Below, piece by piece: positions 56,828 to 64,000 of a DNA stretch of 64,000 nt; the stretch's first letter is position 1, and every line of letters starts with the position of its first letter. The notes beneath the pieces are model-generated. The model was not told the origin of the DNA. It saw only the letters and a list, made by a program, of their open reading frames with translations, and searched no databases. A program made the position numbers and the translations under genes. The stretch is from Corbicula japonica (lineage: Eukaryota; Mollusca; Bivalvia; Venerida; Cyrenidae): positions 186,001-250,000 of the forward strand of contig JAZAYU010000201.1 in the NCBI GenBank assembly GCA_038501625.1. Reading direction: 5' to 3'.

Positions 56828-57175
56828 GTGTCAGGTGACGATCACTCTTGTCATATTAAATTATTTTCAATGATTTACCTCCCTTTTCAACAACGCTTCG
56901 CTCGCGAAAATAAGCTCGGTTATTTTTTAATTACAATAACCGGTATTATTGTCAAAATGTGTAACAAAATCAATGTTTTGTTATGAGAAAATACTAGAAA
57001 TTTGGAATTTTTCTCTAAATATAGTAACAACAAAAATGACACCAAAAAATGACCGAAGGTACCTTCTCCCGTGACGTGCCTCATTTTAGTGTTTTGGTAC
57101 TTTTAGTATATCAGTCACTTAATAATCGATATAGTCAGCAGAACTCGATTAAAAACTATTTATTCTGTGTGATAG

Positions 57176-57333
57176 ACGCAGATGGCAACGCCCCAGGAAC
57201 ACAGTACCTGATGTATGTTAACCTGGACACGATCACTAACTCCCGCTGCCGGTCGTTGATGGGTTATAGCAGTGTGTACAACACGAACCTGTGTGCCGGA
57301 GCTATTCAAGGTGGAGGAAAAGATACCTGTCAG
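57176..57333 (+). CDS. Trypsin-like exon (copy B of 47550-47707)
   Basis: 158 nt bounded by GTGATAG|AC and TCAG|GTTGG. It encodes DADGNAPGTQYLMYVNLDTI through NLCAGAIQGGGKDTC, the segment before the catalytic-Ser exon. It differs from copy A by about two bases (one Asn to Ser). Neither the His and Asp exons nor the GDSGGP exon was found on the plus strand from 52446 to 64000, so this copy may be orphaned or completed outside the window. Confidence 0.78.
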
Positions 57334-58363
57334 GTTGGACTTGCGTTTTATATGACTATTTTTAGATGTGGTGTTTATTTTTGAATCATACAGAATCTGA
57401 AGTACTGTACTGTAAAGCGGGTAATGTTCAAAGGGATTAATTTTCGATGTACTAAATAGCTTTTTGTGACGGTCTTTCGAAGAAAAGGCGATACATAGGG
57501 ATCGCTTTGTCCGTCGGTCTTCGGTCTTTCCGTCCGTCACGAAAATTTAACTTAATATTTCTTCCCAAAACTTATAAATTACATATCTAACACATGTACG
57601 GCAGCACTGTCAGATTATGTCCGATTATTATTTTAAGGCAACATCACATTTGATGAAGTTATGCCACCCCCCCCCCCCCCCTTTTGTACTCGGAGTTTTA
57701 TTCTGACAAAGTGGGCAACACAAGTGATAAACTAATCACTTGTCTAGTAATATGGTGTTGCATAGGTGATTTGTAAGTGTATAGATTTAAATCAATCAAC
57801 ATCTGGACCCAATATCACAAATAATTGAGTTGGATTTCAAACTCAACTCAAAGTAATAATTTTAAATTTCAGACGACATAAACAATACTATTTTTTTATT
57901 CAGTATCTTAAATATGTTTGATATAATGTTTTTGTTTGAAATGCAGTTTTCAAATTTTGTTATCTGTATAATATTTATTTAAAAATTCAAAAATCTGTAT
58001 TTTGGAATATCTCATTAAAATGGAATTTTACTTGAAATATTTCCACGACTGTAGACAGATTTTATTTGATTTTTGTAAAGTATACCAATAGATCAACATA
58101 TATTTACTCAGAATTTGAATAAATTTGTTAAGTAGAAAATTGAGTTTGAGTCTAACATCGTTCGTGATATTGGGGCCTGACGTGACTAACATTAAGCACT
58201 TTTGAGAACATGTAAATTTTAAGTTATTGCTTAAAAGGATATGCATCAAATATTATATAAGTTGAACTTCCATGCAAGATTTCTCGATTCACAGCAGTCT
58301 GCTCTCCTTTTTTAATTAGAATACAATCATTGAATGAATTTTGCTGATGCCTCTTAAGGTCCC
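57334..58363. other. Non-coding, includes C15 homopolymer
   Basis: A run of about 15 C at 57667-57681. The rest is AT-rich with no gene. Confidence 0.5.
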
Positions 58364-58499
58364 AAGGTTATAAAACTGAGTGTGGAAACCAGTCTCAAAT
58401 CTCAAGCATCTGATTGGCTGAAATGGCGACAAGTCGCCATTTCAGCCAATCAGTTGATTGAGATTTGAGACTGGTTTGCATGCTCAGTTTTATAACCTT
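58364..58499. mobile_element. Near-perfect palindromic MITE (136 bp)
   Basis: Two ~67-bp arms are almost exact complements around a 2-bp centre (GGCGAC AA GTCGCC). Left start AAGGTTATAAAACTGAG, right end CTCAGTTTTATAACCTT. Relatives in this window lie at 14457, 14805, 40250, 50310 and 51118. Confidence 0.9.
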
Positions 58500-59482
58500 A
58501 GTGTACGGTGATGCAATCGTTGTTAAAAACATCGATTACAAGCAAAAACATTGGAGATGGGATCGAATACAGAAATCATAATTCAAATATTCGTTAATCA
58601 TTTTTTAATATATTAGAATAATCGAATTTTATCCGAGTTTGTTGTACGAATATTTATATTATGGTTAATTCTATAAAACGGCGCAAAAATACTTCAATCC
58701 TCTGATCAACTAAAGCCATATTTTATTATCAATAGGTCCTGGACCGGTATTTTTAGTGCAACAGTCATTTGGAAGAGACAACACATTATTGTATGTTTTT
58801 AAACACATTCCGGAACATTCGTAGCATGTCAAACCGAATATTTGAATATTCGAATATTCGTTCGTATTCCTTATTTTAATTATTTAATGTCAAATATGTC
58901 AACCCGTAAGACTTGGCGTTTTTCAAAGAGATTTATAATTTTCTGCTGAATAAGAGTGTGCTATCATTTGGTAACATCGGATGAAATAAAGATGTCATTA
59001 AAGTTTGCAAGATTAGTCTGAAGTTTTAATATCTAAGCATAAATATCGTCAGATCTAGTTTCAAATTGCTCAGATTTAAAAAGTGACATTTAGATATTTA
59101 AAGCATACTTGGGGTATTTTATTTCCGCTGTGGGGAGTACTTAAGTTATTGCGGACTTTATCATGATAATGGTTCGGCGTTCAGTAGTTATTTACGATCT
59201 TTACATTTACATAAATATTGTCAATAATTCAAGTAATAAGTCATCAGCAGCGAGTTTGAGAAAGATTGACGTGCGTAAGTTATTTTTTTTATTATGAAAA
59301 CTTAAATAAAAATAAATTTGATTGAATATCAGGGGTATCCGAATACGTATATGTAATCCTGATTCGAACTTTCTATTCAGATATCCGGCTATTCGGATAT
59401 CCGGTTAACCGTTTCCATCTGTAGTCCATGTAATAATGTAACTTTATATATCATTTTCAAACTTAAAAGGTAGAAAGTGACA
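58500..59482. other. Non-coding stretch
   Basis: AT-rich. ATATTCGAATATTCG at about 58845 and ATTCGGATATCCGGTTA at about 59390 are short palindromic tracts. No gene. Confidence 0.5.
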
Positions 59483-59720
59483 ACGATGGCCCCAACGGAA
59501 TTCCGTAGTAACGCCACGTAACAGCATTGCTTGATAAACGAAATCAACTACGTTTTTGAGGTGATTTCAACGAATAAAACAGTACTTTGTTATGTGGCAA
59601 AAAGGCACACTTTTGCCGCGTAAAAACAATCAACACATACTAATACATGGTGGTTCATAAAGTTTCATTAAAAATTTATTTTTTGTCTACTTAATCAAGC
59701 TTTGAACTATACTTTTATAG
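59483..59720 (+). repeat. Segmental duplicate of 48444-48675 abutting a palindromic-element end
   Basis: 59483-59507 matches the right end of the element at 42446-42975. From 59508 the sequence follows copy A's downstream block (GTAACGCCACGTAACAGCATT). The sharp junction could mark the site of insertion or rearrangement in copy B. Confidence 0.75.
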
Positions 59721-59779
59721 ATTGAAAGTCTGATAAAAAAATGAAATATGCATATCAGGAATGGCCACATCCAGCATTC

Positions 59780-60930
59780 AATAATCAGTTTCAAAATGGA
59801 CGCCACAAACAAATAACGAAAGTGAGAACCAGAGGGGTTACCGCCTTGGAACGGTCAGTGGCAAAACAAAATGCCACTGGGGGTTTAAACCAGGTTCTAG
59901 GGTGCACCAACCTCACACTTGCCCCAACAGGTTCTCGTATTACAAAACAAGTACAAATTGTCTTGGTGAAATAACTCCAACCCATCCATCAGCTCAACAA
60001 TGTTGCATGCAAAAGCATACAAACATATAAACATAAGAATTTAATAGCATTGCAAAGCCAAAGGGCGGGTACTCAATGATCTTACCGAGACCAGAGCATC
60101 TGGAGTAAAATCAGCAAGAACACGATGACAGGGATAAAAGAAACAAATCGAGCTTCTAGGTTCTTTTAAGAAAAGATTTCCCCATAAACCTTCATAAACT
60201 CTTAAACCCCTGCCACCGTCGTGCAACCAAAGAGGTAAGCAAAATGATCAACTGTAGATGGGTTAATCACCAGGCCTGCAGAGCGCTGTACAATATCATG
60301 TTGGTAACCTTTCTTTTTAAATTTACAGATGTTTTTTACGAATAACCGGGAGAAATTAACATCGCCTTTTATCTTCTTAAGTTTATAAATTAAATCTCCA
60401 TAAAAAACTGGCTGTGAAATTCCTTGTTGCAAAAGTGAATTTAAACTGCACCTGTATTTATGAATTAGATCTGGATATCGGCGATAAAACTTGCAAAAGG
60501 TTTTCCTTAATTTGTGATACCGATAACCTTGTTTTAAAAGTTTTTCTGTAATGCAAAGATAACGTTCATTGAAATCATTAACATCGTTGCAAGCTCTTGA
60601 AAAGCGAACAAGTTGTGAGATATAAACCCCGTAAGATGTAGCACGAGGAACGTCGCCGTCTAAAAACGGAAAATTTACTATATTAAAATTAAAATCATCT
60701 CTTTTATCATAAATTTTAGTAGTGACGTAACCATTTTCAATGGACAGATTTAAATCAAGGAAGTTAGCTTGCTTTTCTGTAGTGTTCGCTTTATTAAGCT
60801 GTAGTTTTAAGCTGATAAAGATTTCGTAATATCGGTTTAAATGAGACCCAAACCAATTAATCGGTCTGCAAAAACTTTTTAAATGACGTTGGGCCCGACA
60901 AAATGCGGGAATATATTTTATAACAAACAC
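59780..60930 (-). mobile_element. Retroelement 3' end with RT C-terminal fragment
   Basis: 60930-60202 encodes 242 residues with ANFLDLNLSIENGYVTTKIYD, FPFLDGDVPRATSYGVYISQL and KLLKQGYRYHKLRKTFCKFYRR. I recognise these as the region after the RT catalytic box in an abundant invertebrate retroelement family, possibly Penelope-like. The fingers, palm and catalytic box are absent. 60200-59780 is then its 3' UTR (AACCAGGTTCTAGGGTGCACC). A 5'-truncated copy; family assignment is tentative. Confidence 0.65.
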
Positions 60931-61009
60931 TTAAATAGCTACATACACGTATGAAGAAATGTAAATGAACCTGGAGACTCCAACGTAACAAGATTTCGGG
61001 CCAGACAGT

Positions 61010-61116
<107 letters not shown>

Positions 61117-61399
61117 AACAACATCATCATTACAACAATACAACAACGTCATTAGTATTGCTTTTGTTGAAATAGTTAAACTCTATTTTTCTTAGCCTTT
61201 ATAATAAAAGGTTATGTTAATCCTGTTTGTGTGGCAAAATATGCGCAGTTGCGCCCAATACATGTATAAACTAATTCTGCTTCATGAGCGGCGCTGCACA
61301 AAACGCGTTCGCCCTGTTTTTAAGCAATGAAACCATAAATGAAGAATAAACACGTTGAACCGGCTTTGCGGCATTACATATGCATATTAAGATATAATC

Positions 61400-61710
61400 A
61401 AGACACCGAAATTGAGAAAAGCAATTGAGGTTATCTTCTCACAGACTCGAAAATAGAAACAGGGCGTTAGACCAAACCTCAAAGGATTCCGATTAACGAA
61501 ATAAAATGTCCTTTTTGTAATAAACTTGAAGATGAGTTTCATTTTGTCACCGAATAAAAAAAAACAACAAGAAAAATCTTCTAGTTTTGATATATATCTA
61601 TCATATATATGATATATCATCTTGCTGTACCAGTAAGTTATAACACATGTTTTTGTTGTTAATTCTGCTATGCTATGGATCTTGTCAGATTTATTTGCAT
61701 AATAAACTTT
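61400..61710 (+). mobile_element. Decayed LINE 3' end
   Basis: In plus-strand frames, TGR-TKPQRIP and INEIKCPFCNKLEDEFHF (about 61495-61550) form the zinc-type C-terminus common to several LINEs. A tail then follows (ATATCATCTTGCTGTA, CTTGTCAGATTTATTT) that is shared with about 10340-10480. Internal stops are present. Confidence 0.6.
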
Positions 61711-62861
61711 TCTTCTTATATCTGATATTCCAGACCCTCCCTTCTTCATCCAGTGACACACAATTTAACATAAATTTTATAATAAATGAACCAATCTCAC
61801 TTAATGATGGTATATTTTGTATTAATTTACTGGTTTTAATGAATAAAACATGCAGACAACACTTTTTGGGACCAAAATGCTACAAAATTGATAATAAAGT
61901 TACCTAAGATTTTCGAAGCGACTTCTTGGGACAATCATTCCAAAAGTGTCTTGTTATGACAAACCGTTTTTTAAATAGAAAATGATCAAATGATTTTGAC
62001 AAAGTTTTCGGGAAAAATCCATCCCAATACATTGCGAAAAATGCAAGAAACTCATTTTCATATTGACACACAGTGAAAGCCTTTTTTTGTTTTCAAATCG
62101 CTTGCTTATCCAAAATATGTGACTTTCCGTACTCAGTTAATTCAAATTTTATTTAACAGTATCAGTTTTAGAAAATCCAAGAAAGATCCGTTTATGTCTT
62201 TCACATGAAGAAGAATGCTCCACGCATCTAATAAAAGTTTAATGGTGTAAATTCAGGTTCTCGCTAAATGTAAATATCAGGACTATGTTTGTTGTTGTTG
62301 ATGTTTCTCTTAGAGCAGCGATAACTAGAAATCAGTGTTGCCTAAAATTGCATTTTAAAGGGGTATAACTAAAAAGTAGTGAAACAGTAGTTATCATTCC
62401 TGTTGTAACCGTTGACTGTGTTCATGAAGATGATATGTTCCAAGTATTAAGTGAATCGGACAAGTACTTTTAAAGAAATAGGCAACACCAAGTTTCATAT
62501 AACAGTTGCATTTGAACGGGGCATGACGGAACAAAAAGTGAAACAGGAGTTATTATTGCTGTCGCCACTTATTGCTTTGCACATGATATATTCCAAGAAC
62601 TAAGCGAAGGTACTTTTAGAGTTATAGTCAACCTTAACTTTTCAGGTTAAAGTTGGAGGACGAACGGATTACGCCGACAACAAAGACCGACAATAAGATC
62701 CCTGTGTGTTTAACTGCTATGGCGGACCAAACAATAATTTGAAAAGCAGATAGATAAATTTGCAAAACAGTCGTTCATACTACTGATTTTACATTGGTTT
62801 GCACCCCGCAAAGAACATTTTCGTTAAATGTAGATACATGTAGACCGTGTTCATATGCATC
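61711..62861. other. Non-coding; repeats akin to 53580-53815
   Basis: 62356-62720 shows GGACAAGTACTTT, AAGGGGTATAACTA and GACCGACAATAAGATCC, close to 53600-53790 (GGACAAGTACTTT, GGGGAATAACTA, CCGGACAATAGGATCC). It is therefore a dispersed element with an internal ~150-bp repetition. No gene. Confidence 0.55.
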
Positions 62862-64000
62862 GTGCGTCCGTATATCGTGCTTCTGTTAATGTGCGCCCGT
62901 ATATCTTGCTTCTGTTGATGTGCGTCCGTATATCGTAATTCTGTTTATGTGCGTCCGTTTATAGTGCTTCTGTTAATGTGCGCCAATATATCATGCTTCT
63001 GTTAATTTGCGTCCGTATATTGTGCTTATGTTAATATGCGCCCGTATATCGTGCTTCTGTTAATGTGCGCCCGTATATCGCGCGTCTGTTAATGTGCGCC
63101 CATATACCGTGCTTCTGTTAATGTACTCGTATATCGTTCTGTTGTTAATGTGCGTACGTATATCGCGCTTCTGTTAATGTGCGCCCGTACATCGTGCATC
63201 TGTTAATGTGCGTCCGTATATCGTGCTTATGTTTATGTGCGCCCGTATCTCGTGCTTCTGTTTATGTGAGCCGTATATCGTGCTTCTGTTTATGTGCGCC
63301 CGTATATCGTGCTTCTGTTTATGTGCGCCCGTATATCGTGCTTCTGTTAATGTTTGTCCGTATATCGTGCGTCTGTTAATGTGCGTCCGTATATCGTGCT
63401 TCTGTCGATGTGCGTACGTATATCGCGCTTCTGTTAATGTGCGCCCGTATATCGTGCTTCTGTTAATGTGCGCCCGTATATCGTGCTTCTGTTAATGTGC
63501 GTCCGTATATCGTAATTCTGTAAATGTGCGTCCGTTTATAGTCTTTCTGTTAATGTGCGCCCATATATCGTGCTTCTGTTTATGTGCGTCCGTAAATCGC
63601 AATTCTGTTAATGTGCGTCCGTTTATTGTGTTTATGTTAATATGCACCCGTATATCGTGCTTCTGTTAATGTTCGCCCATATATCGCGCGTCTGTCAATG
63701 TGCGCCCATATATCGTGCTTCTGTTAATGTACGTCCGTATATCGTTCTACTGATAATGTGCGTCCGTATATCGCGCTTCTGTTAATGTGCGGCCGTATAT
63801 AATGCTTCTGTTAATGTGCGTCCGTATAACGTGCTTCTGTTATGTTTGCCCTTATATCGTGCTTCTGTTAATGTGCGTCCGTAAATCGTGCTTCTGTTTA
63901 TGTTGTCCCGTATATCGTGCTTCTGTTAATTTGCATCCGTATATCGTGCTCCTGTTGAAGTGCGTCCGTATATCGTGCTTCTTGAATGTGCACCCGTATA
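62862..64000 (+). repeat. 29-bp satellite (TTCTGTTAATGTGCGYCCGTATATCGTGC)
   Basis: About 39 units of 29 bp (some 28 or 30), running to the last base, so the array continues beyond. Substitutions are scattered, mainly CCC/TCC and GTGC/GCGC. 29 is not a multiple of 3, so reading frames rotate and the ORFs at 63179-63495 are not genes. Confidence 0.95.

Larger units (their letters stand above)
54876..57082. mobile_element. Inverted-repeat-bounded block carrying YR-SGNH remnant
   Basis: GAGGCACGCCACGGGA...CCTTCGG (54876-54905) is matched by its inverted copy at 57053-57082 with a few mismatches over 30 bp. Inside are a 16-bp minisatellite (55440-55690) and, on the minus strand, fragments of a tyrosine recombinase and an SGNH hydrolase. 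No clear target duplication was found. The bounded unit and the YR remnant may be unrelated layers. Confidence 0.6.

Noticed and set aside
63179..63495. Frames with repeated RISCFCLCAPVYRAS-like peptides
   Set aside because: Readings of the 29-bp satellite in rotating frames.
62862..64000. Possible CRISPR array because of ~29-bp repeats
   Set aside because: The repeats are directly contiguous with no spacers, and the DNA is eukaryotic.

Overview
The window looks like genomic DNA of an invertebrate animal, most likely a bivalve mollusc. It is AT-rich and gene-poor, with GT-AG introns. It has a tRNA-derived SINE with a CAAA tail, a pearl/Helentron-like element built on a tandem-repeat core, and exons of a thrombospondin-type-1/trypsin gene. 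The lineage is inferred from repeat style; no marker gene proves it. There is no bacterial gene structure, no rRNA and no CRISPR array.

Layout. (1) 1-5213: a nearly complete tyrosine-recombinase (YR) retrotransposon on the minus strand, in the order gag, RT-RNase H, YR. It has split direct repeats, a predicted gag intron, and a 24-bp minisatellite inside the RNase H domain. (2) 5214-21186: no recognisable gene; dispersed and tandem repeats. (3) 21193-31123: a complete but unusually small Polinton/Maverick element (9.9 kb). It has ~500-bp terminal inverted repeats, AG...CT ends and a perfect 6-bp TATATA target duplication. It carries only three genes: integrase, packaging-type ATPase and protein-primed PolB. 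There is no room for capsid or protease genes. (4) 31641-40190: a decayed APE-type LINE on the minus strand, split by two nested insertions. One is a 3.2-kb pearl/Helentron-like element (34475-37689). The other is a 952-bp TA-flanked inverted-repeat element (38655-39606).

(5) 40637-59720: a duplicated host locus. Copy A holds a frameshifted TSP1 exon and trypsin-like exons with premature stops. Copy B holds an intact TSP1 exon and one trypsin exon nearly identical to its copy A counterpart. The introns are full of small elements. The most striking is a 409-bp TRIM-like LTR element (51741-52149) whose two 145-bp LTRs each contain a tRNA-like sequence with A and B boxes. (6) 54876-57082: an inverted-repeat-bounded block with remnants of a second YR element, carrying YR and SGNH-hydrolase fragments. 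(7) 59780-64000: a retroelement RT C-terminal fragment, a LINE tail, an ATC/CAT microsatellite, and a 29-bp satellite running off the window.

The likely intact coding units are the three Polinton genes and the RT-RNase H and YR frames of the first element. Most other open frames arise from repeats. All intron calls are predictions from splice signals and frame continuity. No alignment or database search was run.
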